Source: Pseudomonas brassicacearum
GTDB taxonomy: Bacteria; Pseudomonadota; Gammaproteobacteria; Pseudomonadales; Pseudomonadaceae
DNA: 64,000 nucleotides
NCBI RefSeq assembly: GCF_003732265.1
Contig: NZ_MOBK01000001.1
Location: 310,001 to 374,000, forward strand
Reading direction: 5' to 3'
The first letter of the stretch is position 1. Each line of letters starts with the position of its first letter. Below the pieces are notes generated by a model. That model was not told the origin of the DNA, did not search any database, and saw only the letters and a list, made by a program, of their open reading frames with translations. Made by a program: the position numbers and the translations under genes. This document shows positions 8,992-17,382 of the stretch, one piece after another.

Positions 8992-10346
8992 CCCGCGACA
9001 GGCGTACGCATGGTGACGAACTCTTCGGCGGCCGTCGGGTGCACACCGATGGTTTCGTCGAAATCGCGCTTGGTCGCCCCTGCCTTCAAGGCAATCGCCA
9101 GGCCCTGAACGATCTCGCCGGCATCCGGCCCGACCATGTGGCAGCCCAGCACTTTGTCGGTCTTGGCATCCACCACCAACTTCATCAGCGTGCGCTCCTG
9201 GCATTCAGTCAGGGTCAGCTTCATTGGGCGGAAACGGCTTTCATAGATCACCACCTCGTGGCCGGCTTCGCGAGCGTCTTCTTCACTCAAGCCAACGGTG
9301 CCAATGTTCGGCAGGCTGAACACGGCAGTCGGGATCATCTTGTAATCCACCGGACGGTATTGCTCAGGCTTGAACAAGCGCCGAGCCACGGCCATGCCTT
9401 CGGCCAGAGCAACCGGTGTCAGTTGCACACGACCGATCACATCACCGAGCGCAAGGATCGACGGTTCAGCCGTCTGATACTGCTCATCGACCTCGACAAA
9501 GCCTTTCTTGTCGAGTTTGACGCCGGTGTTTTCCAGCCCAAGGTTATCGAGCATCGGACGCCGGCCGGTCGCATAGAACACACAATCCGCCTCCAGCTCA
9601 CGACCGTCCTTGAGTGTCACCTTCAGGCTGCCATCAGGCTGCTTGTCGATACGCTCGATGTCGGAATTGAATTGCAGGTCCATGCCGCGCTTGGTCAATT
9701 CTTCCTGCAAATGCTTGCGCACCGCACCATCAAAACCGCGCAGGAACAACTCACCGCGATACAGCAACGTGGTTTTGGCGCCCAGCCCGTGGAAGATGCC
9801 GGCGAACTCAACGGCAATGTAACCACCGCCCACCACCACAACGCGCTTCGGCAGTTCCTTGAGGAAGAACGCCTGGTTGGAGCTGATCGCATGCTCGTGC
9901 CCCGGGATTTCCGGGATCTGCGGCCAGCCACCGGTCGCAATCAGGATGTTTTTAGCGGTGTGGCGCTCGCCATTGATCTCGACGGTGTGCGGATCGACGA
10001 TTTTGGCGTGGCCTTCATGCAAGGTCACGCCGCTGTTGACCAGCAAGCTGCGATAAATGCCGTTCAGGCGATTGATCTCGCGGTCCTTGTTGGCGATCAA
10101 CGTGGCCCAATCAAACTGCGCCTCGCCCAGCGTCCAGCCAAAACCGGACGACTGCTCGAAGTCTTCGGCGAAGTGCGCCCCGTAGACCAGCAACTTCTTC
10201 GGCACACAGCCGACATTGACACACGTGCCGCCCAGATAGCGGCTCTCGGCCACGGCCACTTTTGCGCCAAAACCAGCGGCAAATCGCGCAGCTCGCACAC
10301 CACCGGAACCGGCGCCAATCACGTACAAATCAAAATCAAAGGCCAT
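8988..10346 (-). CDS. gorA: Glutathione-disulfide reductase
   Basis: 452 aa from the ATG at 10346, placed 7 bases after GAGGAG; an in-frame TTG two codons upstream is less likely. FAD motif [12 protein letters not shown], redox-active disulfide [13 protein letters not shown] (Cys42/Cys47), NADP-binding [12 protein letters not shown] and the C-terminal catalytic [14 protein letters not shown] are all present. It reduces GSSG with NADPH in the cytoplasm. The stop codon overlaps the stop of the convergent KfrA-type gene by four bases. Confidence 0.96.
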   Translation of the reverse strand: MAFDFDLYVIGAGSGGVRAARFAAGFGAKVAVAESRYLGGTCVNVGCVPKKLLVYGAHFAEDFEQSSGFGWTLGEAQFDWATLIANKDREINRLNGIYRSLLVNSGVTLHEGHAKIVDPHTVEINGERHTAKNILIATGGWPQIPEIPGHEHAISSNQAFFLKELPKRVVVVGGGYIAVEFAGIFHGLGAKTTLLYRGELFLRGFDGAVRKHLQEELTKRGMDLQFNSDIERIDKQPDGSLKVTLKDGRELEADCVFYATGRRPMLDNLGLENTGVKLDKKGFVEVDEQYQTAEPSILALGDVIGRVQLTPVALAEGMAVARRLFKPEQYRPVDYKMIPTAVFSLPNIGTVGLSEEDAREAGHEVVIYESRFRPMKLTLTECQERTLMKLVVDAKTDKVLGCHMVGPDAGEIVQGLAIALKAGATKRDFDETIGVHPTAAEEFVTMRTPVAG

Positions 10347-10426
10347 TTTCAATCTCCTCGGCAGTCCACAAGCATACCCGCAGACGTTCGCCGGGCAAGT
10401 GTTGCAAACGATATGGGGCCAGAAAA

Positions 10427-10455
10427 TGAAAAAGCCACCCGAAGGTGGCTTTTCA
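10427..10455. terminator. Terminator downstream of galU
   Basis: AAAAGCCACC CGAA GGTGGCTTTT, a GC stem with tetraloop and T-run on both strands. It serves galU on the minus strand. Confidence 0.88.
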
Positions 10456-10476
10456 ATACAAGCGGGTCAACAGCTA

Positions 10477-11316
10477 TCAGTAAGCCTTGCCAGTCTTGTA
10501 GAAGTTCTCGAAGCAGAAGTTGGTCGCGTCGATGTAACCTTCAGCGCCACCGCAGTCGAAACGCTTGCCTTTGAACTTGTAGGCCATCACGCAGCCGTTC
10601 TGGGCTTGTTTCATCAGGGCGTCGGTGATCTGGATTTCACCACCCTTGCCTGGCTCGGTTTGTTCGATCAGGTCGAAGATATCCGGGGTCAGGATGTAGC
10701 GACCGATGATCGCCAGGTTCGACGGCGCATCTTCCGGCTTTGGTTTTTCGACCATGCTGTGAACGCGGTAGATATCATCGCGAATCATCTCACCGGCAAT
10801 AACGCCGTACTTGTGAGTTTCCTGCGGGTCGACTTCCTGGATGGCGACGATCGAGCAGCGGAACTGCTTGTACAGCTTGACCATCTGGGTCAGAACGCCG
10901 TCACCTTCAAGGTTTACGCACAAGTCATCCGCCAGTACCACGGCGAACGGTTCGTCACCGATCAGCGGGCGACCGGTCAGAATCGCGTGACCCAGGCCTT
11001 TCATTTCGGTCTGACGGGTGTAGGAGAACGAGCAGTTGTCGAGCAACTTGCGGATACCGACCAGGTATTTCTCTTTGTCGGTGCCCTTGATCTGGTTTTC
11101 CAGCTCGTAGCTGATGTCGAAGTGGTCTTCCAGGGCGCGTTTGCCGCGACCGGTAACGATGGAAATTTCGGTCAAGCCAGCGTCCAGAGCTTCTTCGACG
11201 CCGTACTGGATCAGTGGCTTGTTTACCACCGGCAGCATTTCTTTGGGCATGGCTTTAGTCGCTGGCAGGAAGCGAGTACCGTAACCGGCTGCTGGGAACA
11301 AGCATTTCTTGATCAT
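10477..11316 (-). CDS. galU: UTP-glucose-1-phosphate uridylyltransferase
   Basis: 279 aa, the full family length. Nucleotide-binding FPAAGYGTRFLPATKAMPKEM opens the protein (trimmed here: positions 7-27). VVNKPLIQYGVEEA, VLADDLCVN and VEKPKPEDAPS are conserved family segments. It makes UDP-glucose for LPS core, exopolysaccharide and trehalose/glucan synthesis. Single gene with its own terminator. Confidence 0.97.
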   Translation of the reverse strand: MIKKCLFPAAGYGTRFLPATKAMPKEMLPVVNKPLIQYGVEEALDAGLTEISIVTGRGKRALEDHFDISYELENQIKGTDKEKYLVGIRKLLDNCSFSYTRQTEMKGLGHAILTGRPLIGDEPFAVVLADDLCVNLEGDGVLTQMVKLYKQFRCSIVAIQEVDPQETHKYGVIAGEMIRDDIYRVHSMVEKPKPEDAPSNLAIIGRYILTPDIFDLIEQTEPGKGGEIQITDALMKQAQNGCVMAYKFKGKRFDCGGAEGYIDATNFCFENFYKTGKAY

Positions 11317-11599
11317 ATAAGTCCTTGAAAGGGCTGTGTGTACGAGTTTCGGCGCAGTCTAATCAGGCGGCGTGCACCTTACAATGCCCCGCACTGGCTA
11401 ACCGATGCCAACATAGAGAAATATTCCCGCAGATAGTTCCGCGAATAGCTGCACAAGCAGTTTTGCAATCCACAATAGATAGCAGAATTCACCAGACAAT
11501 CAACCAGGCTTGCAATCGCACCACCATACGCCCATCAGCACTCTCTGGGTGCATTTGGCGCTATCATGGCGCAATTGAACCAGCCAACGAGGCAGATAG

Positions 11600-11791
11600 A
11601 TGTCGGAAGTAAAAAGCGTCAACGGGTTCCTGATCAAACAGAAAGACGGCCAATGGTGGATAGAGAACTTCGGCGGCACCGAGACCATCACCGGACCGTT
11701 CCCTACCGAGAAGCTGGCGATTGAGGTGGCATCCGTATTGGAGCTTGAACACCCGGCACCCGCCAAGCGCCGCGGTAAAGACAAGACTTGA
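11600..11791 (+). CDS. Small conserved Pseudomonas protein of unknown function
   Basis: 63 aa, starting MSEVKSVNGFLIKQKDGQWW, with a basic Lys/Arg-rich tail (APAKRRGKDKT) and no signal peptide or membrane segment. It is followed closely by a strong terminator, so it forms a monocistronic unit. No function is recognised. Confidence 0.65.
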   Translation: MSEVKSVNGFLIKQKDGQWWIENFGGTETITGPFPTEKLAIEVASVLELEHPAPAKRRGKDKT

Positions 11792-11810
11792 TCTGACCCG
11801 GTTTTTGACC

Positions 11811-11838
11811 AGGCCCTGCTTCGCGCAGGGCTTTTTTG
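11811..11838 (+). terminator. Terminator after the 63-aa gene
   Basis: AGGCCCTGC TTC GCGCAGGGCT followed by T6. Confidence 0.88.
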
Positions 11839-11930
11839 TGGCCATCTGCAAAGAAGTGGCCCTTCGCTATAACCTTTTGATGCCAGCGCTGTCACAGGCT
11901 TAGCCCCATCATCCTGACGACGACCACGAC

Positions 11931-12212
11931 ATGACTAAATTTTTGCCTCTGATTGCAGTATTGGCCTTGAGCGGCTGCGCCACCTCGGAAACCGCTTACC
12001 TGAAAAACGGTGAACAGGGGCTGGCCATCGACTGCTCCGGAGAAGCCAACTCCTGGGCCACCTGCTACGAAAAAGCCGATGCCTCCTGCGCTGGCACTGG
12101 CTACCGGATCGTCGGGACGGACGGCACGCCGTCAACCAAGGAAAGTGACAAGACCCTGGGCGTCGACGTTGGCAACTTCAAGAACCGCAGCGTTCTGGTG
12201 GTCTGCAAGTAA
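11931..12212 (+). CDS. Small outer-membrane-type lipoprotein
   Basis: 93 aa. The N-terminal signal peptide ends in the lipobox LALSGC (Cys16). The mature domain has four further cysteines (IDCSGE, ATCYEK, ASCAGTG, VVCK), suggesting two disulfides in the periplasm. The Cys pattern and GYRIVG segment resemble small YgdI/Cys-rich lipoproteins, but no family can be named firmly. Confidence 0.7.
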   Translation: MTKFLPLIAVLALSGCATSETAYLKNGEQGLAIDCSGEANSWATCYEKADASCAGTGYRIVGTDGTPSTKESDKTLGVDVGNFKNRSVLVVCK

Positions 12213-12220
12213 GACCGACG

Positions 12221-12451
12221 CTACATGTGAATTTCGGCGAATTTGATCCCGAGACCGCGCACGGTCTCGATCAAGTCGTCGAGACGGCTGAAAGATTCGA
12301 CTTCGTCGTTATCGTCCACCAGAAAATAACTGCGCCCGGCGCTTTTCTTGAAAAACACGATCCACTCCCCTGGATTCGCCGGATTCTGAATCACATGAGT
12401 GGCAGAGATGTGACCCTCTGCATGCCGCTCCCGAACCTGTTCTCGCTTCAT
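12221..12451 (-). CDS. Conserved small Pseudomonas protein of unknown function
   Basis: 76 aa from ATG 12451, six bases after GGAG; a longer frame upstream (to 12481) lacks a ribosome site. The sequence MKREQVRERHAEGHISATHV continues with a compact aromatic-rich fold and DDLIETVRGLG near the end. Cytoplasmic and acidic. No function recognised. It is convergent with the lipoprotein gene, with only 8 bases between the stops. Confidence 0.6.
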   Translation of the reverse strand: MKREQVRERHAEGHISATHVIQNPANPGEWIVFFKKSAGRSYFLVDDNDEVESFSRLDDLIETVRGLGIKFAEIHM

Positions 12452-12468
12452 GCCTGACTCCAGAAATG

Positions 12469-12504
12469 ACGATGCCGTCAAAGCACAGCCTTGACGGCAT
12501 CGAT
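12469..12504. other. Perfect 11-bp stem-loop between two minus-strand genes
   Basis: GATGCCGTCAA ... TTGACGGCATC with a 9-base loop and no T-run. It could end or stabilise the transcript of the lipoprotein gene at 12524-12880. Confidence 0.4.
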
Positions 12505-12523
12505 GTAGTTTGTTGCCAGTCTA

Positions 12524-12880
12524 TCAGCCGGAAATACAGGTATTCGCGGCTTTCTGCACATCCTTGGGACGCACCGGCACATTGGACATGCGCTCATGCA
12601 GTTTGATGCTGCTGCCGTTGGAGCGTTCTTCAATGTCAAAGACGGCAGCCGGGGCCGACGAGAACTTCGCCGGAACGATCACGCGCATTCCGTCTTTGTG
12701 CGGCTCGACTTGCAAAGCACCACGGCTATCAGCCAATTGCTCCATCAGGCACTGCGCGTACTCATGGGGCTTCTTGCCTGAGATCACGTTCATGGTCGGC
12801 AGCGTCTCGTTGATCTCCGTAACATTCGCGCAACCACTTACGACCAACGCCAACGGCAGGACTAACACACCCCACTTCAT
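12524..12880 (-). CDS. Predicted lipoprotein
   Basis: 118 aa from ATG 12880, chosen because GGAGG lies 7 bases upstream and the following residues are a signal peptide ending LALVVSGC (lipobox, Cys18). The longer frame upstream would bury the signal peptide. The mature part has the segments NEYAQC-like HEYAQCLMEQLADSRG and KAANTCISG, with two Cys that may pair. Unknown function. Confidence 0.7.
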   Translation of the reverse strand: MKWGVLVLPLALVVSGCANVTEINETLPTMNVISGKKPHEYAQCLMEQLADSRGALQVEPHKDGMRVIVPAKFSSAPAAVFDIEERSNGSSIKLHERMSNVPVRPKDVQKAANTCISG

Positions 12881-13092
12881 ACAAAACCTCCGATAAAGAC
12901 CCTCGGACAGCACAAATGCTGATTTTCTCCGAGGCGCACCGCTTTTATCGCTCACAGAATTCCGAATTACTGTTTTTAATTGTCAAAGCGAACCCTGACG
13001 ACCCGATAATAACCTGTCCGGGCTGATAAACTGCGCCAATCGCCCATGCTATCGTTTTGATTTTGTAGAAAAAGCCCTTCTGGAGGCGCCTC

Positions 13093-13395
13093 ATGAAATT
13101 TATCCACCAGCGCGAGCACCTCAACGAAGACGACATCGTCGTCATCCAGTGCTCCCAAATGTGCAACATCCGCTTGATGAACGACGCCAACTTCCGCAGC
13201 TTCAAGAATGGTGGTCGTCACACTTACCACGGCGGCGCGTTCGATACTTTCCCGGCCCGGATTACCGCGCCGAGCACCGGTTTCTGGAACATCACCATCG
13301 ACACGGTCAACCGCCGGCCGATCAGCGTGACCCGCAAGCCGACCCTGACTCACTCGATCAAGATCATCCGTCGCTCCAGCACGAAACTGAGCTGA
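13093..13395 (+). CDS. DUF1883-domain protein
   Basis: 100 aa, starting MKFIHQREHLNEDDIVVIQC. The compact beta-rich pattern and the NGGRHTYHGGAFDTFPARI segment match the DUF1883 family, an SH3-like fold often linked to TIR-domain proteins elsewhere. Good GGAGGCG ribosome site. It is followed 29 bases later by a second small gene in the same direction, so the two are probably co-transcribed. Confidence 0.7.
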   Translation: MKFIHQREHLNEDDIVVIQCSQMCNIRLMNDANFRSFKNGGRHTYHGGAFDTFPARITAPSTGFWNITIDTVNRRPISVTRKPTLTHSIKIIRRSSTKLS

Positions 13396-13424
13396 GCAAC
13401 GTCCGCACACGAAACAAGGCAGGT

Positions 13425-13601
13425 ATGACCGTGGCTCAAACGACCAAGTACGTCATCAAATACAAACTCAACGGTGAGCGCCGTTTCGAGTTTGCCCAGC
13501 TTGAAAACGGCACTGCCGAAGAAGCGAAGGCCGCGCTCGACGCCATTCATGGCCAGAGCGACGATGTCATCAGCGAGATCAGTGTCAGCAAAGCGCTGTA
13601 A
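13425..13601 (+). CDS. Small conserved protein of unknown function
   Basis: 58 aa from ATG 13425. The longer open frame upstream overlaps the DUF1883 gene and is not credible. TTKYVIKYKLNGERRFEFAQ is followed by an alpha-helical EEAKAALDAIHG stretch and ISEISVSKAL. Likely translated with the DUF1883 gene. No function recognised. Confidence 0.6.
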   Translation: MTVAQTTKYVIKYKLNGERRFEFAQLENGTAEEAKAALDAIHGQSDDVISEISVSKAL

Positions 13602-13646
13602 CAGTCCCCGGAGCGACCACAGGGATGTCTGCTCCCGAGTCTGAAG

Positions 13647-13694
13647 TTTGACCGCAAGCGCCGGAGTGTTCACCCCGCCACCGCTGCCTAGACT
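13647..13694 (+). promoter_or_regulatory. Candidate Ada-responsive promoter 1 (alkylation-repair operon)
   Basis: TTTGACCGCAAG-CG-CCGGAGTG at 13647-13668, followed 21 bases later by the -10-like TAGACT (13689-13694). The same element with the same offset lies upstream of ada (15076-15123). No good -35 hexamer is visible, as expected for an activator-dependent promoter. Confidence 0.6.
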
Positions 13695-13727
13695 GGCCAC
13701 CTCAACCTTGGGTTAAGGAGTCAGAAC

Positions 13728-14396
13728 ATGCTGGAGCAACAACTCGATCAGGATGGCTGCGCCATTATCAGATCGCTCCTGAGTAGCGAAGCCTGCGACA
13801 AGATCAGCGCGTTTTACGCGCAGCCCGGGCTTTTTCGTTCACAGGTGATCATGGCTCGCCACGGTTTTGGCCGAGGCGAGTACAAGTACTTCAAATACCC
13901 TCTGCCGGATCCCGTCGCACGCCTGCGCAGCGAGCTTTACCCTGCCCTCGTGCCGATTGCCAACCGCTGGCACGAATACATGGGTCTGCAGACGCGTTTT
14001 CCCGCCACGCACGAAGCCTTTTTGCAGCGCTGTCATGCCGCCGGTCAGGAACGTCCGACACCCTTGTTGCTGCAATACGGCCCGCAGGACTACAACTGCC
14101 TGCACCAGGACCTGTACGGCGAACACGTCTTCCCGCTACAAGTGGCGATTCTTCTGTCAGAACCCGACGAAGACTTCACCGGCGGTGAATTCGTGCTGAC
14201 CGAACAACGCCCGCGCATGCAGTCACGCCCTCTGGTCATGGACCTGAAGAAAGGCGATGCCTTGATCTTTGCCGTCAGCCAGCGCCCGGTCAAAGGTGTT
14301 CGCGGTTATTACCGAGTGAACATGCGCCACGGTGTGAGTCGCCTGCACAGCGGAAAACGGCATACCCTTGGAATCATCTTTCACGATGCGTTATGA
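13728..14396 (+). CDS. 2OG-Fe(II) oxygenase of the alkylation-repair cluster
   Basis: 222 aa. A double-stranded beta-helix dioxygenase: iron ligands His126-x-Asp128 (LHQDLYG) and His201, with the 2-oxoglutarate-binding Arg211 in the HGVSR...GKRHTLG segment. Gene order (this gene, alkB, ada) and the shared upstream element point to induction by DNA methylation damage. The substrate is unproven; it could repair nucleic acids or act on a protein. alkB starts 4 bases after its stop. Confidence 0.85.
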   Translation: MLEQQLDQDGCAIIRSLLSSEACDKISAFYAQPGLFRSQVIMARHGFGRGEYKYFKYPLPDPVARLRSELYPALVPIANRWHEYMGLQTRFPATHEAFLQRCHAAGQERPTPLLLQYGPQDYNCLHQDLYGEHVFPLQVAILLSEPDEDFTGGEFVLTEQRPRMQSRPLVMDLKKGDALIFAVSQRPVKGVRGYYRVNMRHGVSRLHSGKRHTLGIIFHDAL

Positions 14397-14399
14397 GCC

Positions 14400-15065
14400 A
14401 TGAGCCCCTTCACCCTGGATTTGTTTGCCGACACAGAACCCGAGCCGCCGCCCAAGCGCGAGCAGATCGGTGAACAAGCCTGCGTCTTGCGCGGCTTTGC
14501 CCTGCCCTGGCTGGACTCGTTGCTGACTGCGCTTGAGGAGGTTTTGGCGGTCGCGCCGTTTCGGCAGATGGTCACCCCCGGCGGCTTCACCATGTCCGTA
14601 GCCTTGAGCAGTTGCGGTGCCCTGGGTTGGACCACCGACCGCAGCGGCTACAAATACACGCGCAATGACCCGCAGACCGGGCAACCCTGGCCGAAGATGC
14701 CTGATGTGTTTTTCGAGCTGGCAAAAGCGGCGGCACGTGAAGCGGGATTTACGGATTTTGTACCTGATTCCTGCCTGATCAACCGCTATGTCCCCGGCGC
14801 GAAGATGTCATTGCACCAGGATAAAGACGAAGGTTCCTACGCAGCGCCGATCGTTTCGGTATCGCTGGGGTTACCAGCGACATTCCTGTTCGGCGGTTTT
14901 GAACGAAGTGATAAAAGCCAGCGCGTACCACTGCTGCACGGCGATATCGTGGTCTGGGGTGGCGTCGACCGCTTGCGCTATCACGGCGTATTGCCAATCA
15001 AGGACGGACATCATCCAAGGCTGGGCGAACAACGCATCAACTTCACGTTTCGTAAGGCCGGATGA
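14400..15065 (+). CDS. alkB: DNA oxidative demethylase AlkB
   Basis: 221 aa. All catalytic residues align with the E. coli enzyme at a constant offset: His139-x-Asp141 (HQDKDE), His195 (RYHGVLP) and the 2OG-binding arginines Arg212 and Arg218 (EQRINFTFRK). The substrate-binding GYKYTRNDP region is present. It removes 1-methyladenine and 3-methylcytosine by oxidation. Translated with the upstream oxygenase gene. Confidence 0.95.
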   Translation: MSPFTLDLFADTEPEPPPKREQIGEQACVLRGFALPWLDSLLTALEEVLAVAPFRQMVTPGGFTMSVALSSCGALGWTTDRSGYKYTRNDPQTGQPWPKMPDVFFELAKAAAREAGFTDFVPDSCLINRYVPGAKMSLHQDKDEGSYAAPIVSVSLGLPATFLFGGFERSDKSQRVPLLHGDIVVWGGVDRLRYHGVLPIKDGHHPRLGEQRINFTFRKAG

Positions 15066-15075
15066 AAGACTCGAA

Positions 15076-15123
15076 TTTGACCGCAAGACCCGGAGTGCCA
15101 CGCCCCTCCCGCCTGATTAATCT
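15076..15123 (+). promoter_or_regulatory. Candidate Ada-responsive promoter 2 (ada)
   Basis: TTTGACCGCAAG-AC-CCGGAGTG at 15076-15097 matches the element upstream of the 2OG oxygenase gene at 20 of 22 bases. TAATCT follows at 15118-15123, at the same spacing. Confidence 0.6.
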
Positions 15124-15152
15124 GAATGAAACGGGTCAATGGAACTACAGAC

Positions 15153-16217
15153 ATGACAACTCATTCGACTAAAACAGCTACCGAAATCGATCCTCGCTGG
15201 GCCGCCGTCGTTGCGCGCGATCCGGCCGCAGACGGGCAATTTGTCTACGCGGTAAAAACTACCGGCATCTATTGCCGCCCGAGCAGCCTGGCGCGCTTGC
15301 CGAATCCGCAGAACGTCGAGTTTTTCGACACGCCGGAGCAAGCCCAGGCGGCGGGATATCGTCCCAGCAAACGCGCGGCAAAAGACCAAAGTGATGTGGC
15401 CGCCCAGCACGCGGCCACCGTGGCCGCTGCCTGCCGGCACATCGAATCCGCCGAAAATCTGCCGCCGCTCAATGAACTGGCGGACGCCGCGGGTCTCAGC
15501 AGCTTCCACTTCCATCGAGTGTTCAAAGCCGTCACCGGGCTGACCCCCAAGGGTTACGCCACGGCCCATCGCTCGCGCAAGGTGCGTGATCGTCTGGCGG
15601 ATGGCGGCTCGGTCACCGACGCCTTGTACGACGCCGGTTTCAATTCCAACAGTCGTTTCTATGAAGCAGCGGATAATCTGCTCGGGATGAAGCCGGGTGA
15701 CTATCGCGCTGCCGGGCAAAACAACGACATCCGCTTTGCCGTCGGCCAATGCTCCCTCGGGGCCATTCTGGTGGCGCAAAGTGAACGCGGGGTTTGCGCG
15801 ATTCTACTGGGGGATGATCCGCATCAACTGGTCTGCGATCTGCAGGACAAGTTTCGGCGTGCCAACCTGATCGGTGCCGATCATGAGTTCGAGCAACTGA
15901 TCGCCCAGGTCGTAGGGTTTATCGAAGCGCCGGCCCTTGGCCTGGATTTGCCGCTGGACGTGCGCGGCACGGCGTTTCAGGAACGCGTCTGGCAAGCCTT
16001 GCGCGAGATTCCCGCCGGCCGCACCGCGAGCTATGCCGAGATCGCCCAACGCATCGGATCACCCAAGGCTGTGCGCGCCGTGGCCCAGGCGTGTGGAGCG
16101 AACAGTCTGGCGGTGGCGATCCCTTGCCACCGCGTGGTGCGTAGCGACGGCAACCTGTCGGGCTATCGCTGGGGGGTTGAGCGCAAGCGCCTGTTGCTGG
16201 AACGCGAGACGCGCTGA
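15153..16217 (+). CDS. ada: Ada: adaptive-response regulator / O6-methylguanine-DNA methyltransferase
   Basis: 354 aa from ATG 15153; an upstream ATG at 15126 lacks similarity. The N-terminal methylphosphotriester domain keeps the acceptor Cys41 (GIYCRPSS), but the other three zinc-ligand cysteines of E. coli Ada are replaced (Ser45, Ser72, Ala75). An AraC-type HTH follows (LNELADAAGLSSFHFHRVFK), then the C-terminal methyltransferase with AIPCHRVV (Cys325) and RAVAQACGAN. It repairs O6-methylguanine and probably activates both promoters of this cluster. Confidence 0.92.
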   Translation: MTTHSTKTATEIDPRWAAVVARDPAADGQFVYAVKTTGIYCRPSSLARLPNPQNVEFFDTPEQAQAAGYRPSKRAAKDQSDVAAQHAATVAAACRHIESAENLPPLNELADAAGLSSFHFHRVFKAVTGLTPKGYATAHRSRKVRDRLADGGSVTDALYDAGFNSNSRFYEAADNLLGMKPGDYRAAGQNNDIRFAVGQCSLGAILVAQSERGVCAILLGDDPHQLVCDLQDKFRRANLIGADHEFEQLIAQVVGFIEAPALGLDLPLDVRGTAFQERVWQALREIPAGRTASYAEIAQRIGSPKAVRAVAQACGANSLAVAIPCHRVVRSDGNLSGYRWGVERKRLLLERETR

Positions 16218-17201
16218 TCAGCGATTCACATCGACCACCACCCGCCCGCGCAATTGCCCGGCGAGCAAGCGCGGCGCGGCTTCGATGGCTTCGCTCAAAC
16301 CAATTTCATGACTGATCAGCGGCAGCAGAGCGAAGTCCAGATCCTTGGCCAGTCGATTCCAGGCCTGTACGCGCTTGGCCTTGGGCTGGGTCACGCTGTT
16401 TATCCCGGCCAAAGTCACGCCGCGCAGAATGAAGGGGGCAACCGAAGCAGGGAAGTCCATGCCTTGCGCCAGACCACAGGCCGCTACTGTGCCGTTGGAC
16501 TTGGTGCTGGCGCATGCATTGGCCAGCGTGTGACTGCCAACCGAATCGATGACCGCCGCCCAACGCTCCTTGGCCAGCGGTTTGCCAGGCTCGGACAAGG
16601 TGGCGCGGTCGATGATTTCGCTCGCGCCGAGTCGCTTCAGATAATCGTGTTCGGAGGTTCGGCCGGTGGAAGCGACGACGCGGTACCCCAGCTTGCTCAG
16701 CAGCGCGATGGCGAAACTGCCTACGCCGCCGTTGGCACCGGTGACCAGCACTTCGCCTTGATCGGGCGTCACGCCGTTATGTTCCAGCGCCAGGATGCTC
16801 AGCATGGCCGTGTAGCCGGCAGTACCGATGGCCATGGCTTGGGCCGCCGTAAATTCCTTTGGCAGCGGGATCAACCAGTCACCGTTCAGGCGCGCCTTCT
16901 GCGCCAATCCACCCCAATGCCCTTCGCCAACGCCCCAGCCATTGAGGACCACTTGATCACCGGCCTTGTAGTCCGGGTGATCGCTGGTTTCGACCGTGCC
17001 TGCCAGATCGATCCCCGGCACCATGGGGAATTTTCGCACCACCGGGCTGCTGCCGGTGATTGCCAAGCCATCCTTGAAGTTCAGCGTGCTGTACGCCACA
17101 CGGACCGTCACATTCCCTTCGGGCAGTTGATCGTCATTGATCTCTTGCAGTGTGGCCCGATAACCGCTGTCGTCTTTGTCGATCAAAATACCCTTGAACA
17201 T
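16218..17201 (-). CDS. acuI: Acrylyl-CoA reductase-type MDR oxidoreductase (AcuI/YhdH)
   Basis: 327 aa. Medium-chain dehydrogenase/reductase without structural zinc. The N-terminal VRVAYSTLNFKDGLAITG and PGIDLAGTVE, the NADPH-binding VTGANGGVGSFAIALL and the C-terminal EAAPRLLAGQLRGRVVVDV match AcuI/YhdH. The family reduces acryloyl-CoA with NADPH; the physiological substrate here is inferred. Its stop directly abuts that of the convergent ada. Confidence 0.85.
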   Translation of the reverse strand: MFKGILIDKDDSGYRATLQEINDDQLPEGNVTVRVAYSTLNFKDGLAITGSSPVVRKFPMVPGIDLAGTVETSDHPDYKAGDQVVLNGWGVGEGHWGGLAQKARLNGDWLIPLPKEFTAAQAMAIGTAGYTAMLSILALEHNGVTPDQGEVLVTGANGGVGSFAIALLSKLGYRVVASTGRTSEHDYLKRLGASEIIDRATLSEPGKPLAKERWAAVIDSVGSHTLANACASTKSNGTVAACGLAQGMDFPASVAPFILRGVTLAGINSVTQPKAKRVQAWNRLAKDLDFALLPLISHEIGLSEAIEAAPRLLAGQLRGRVVVDVNR

Positions 17202-17382
17202 CGTTACCTCTCAATGGAATCAATCAGGATGTGGAACCCTTGAAATACCATAAAGAAACATTTCGCCGTACAAGACTTTAAGCCAAACCGCTGACCAGCC
17301 AAAAGTCGACTGGCCCTTCACCCTAGATAGCTGGTAAAAAACGGTTCAACCGTCCTGCCCTGTTTTGACGTCGGAGATTGAA

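Noticed and set aside
9039-10574. 511-aa plus-strand open frame
   Set aside because: Antisense to gorA, which has full catalytic motifs; no ribosome site or recognisable domain.
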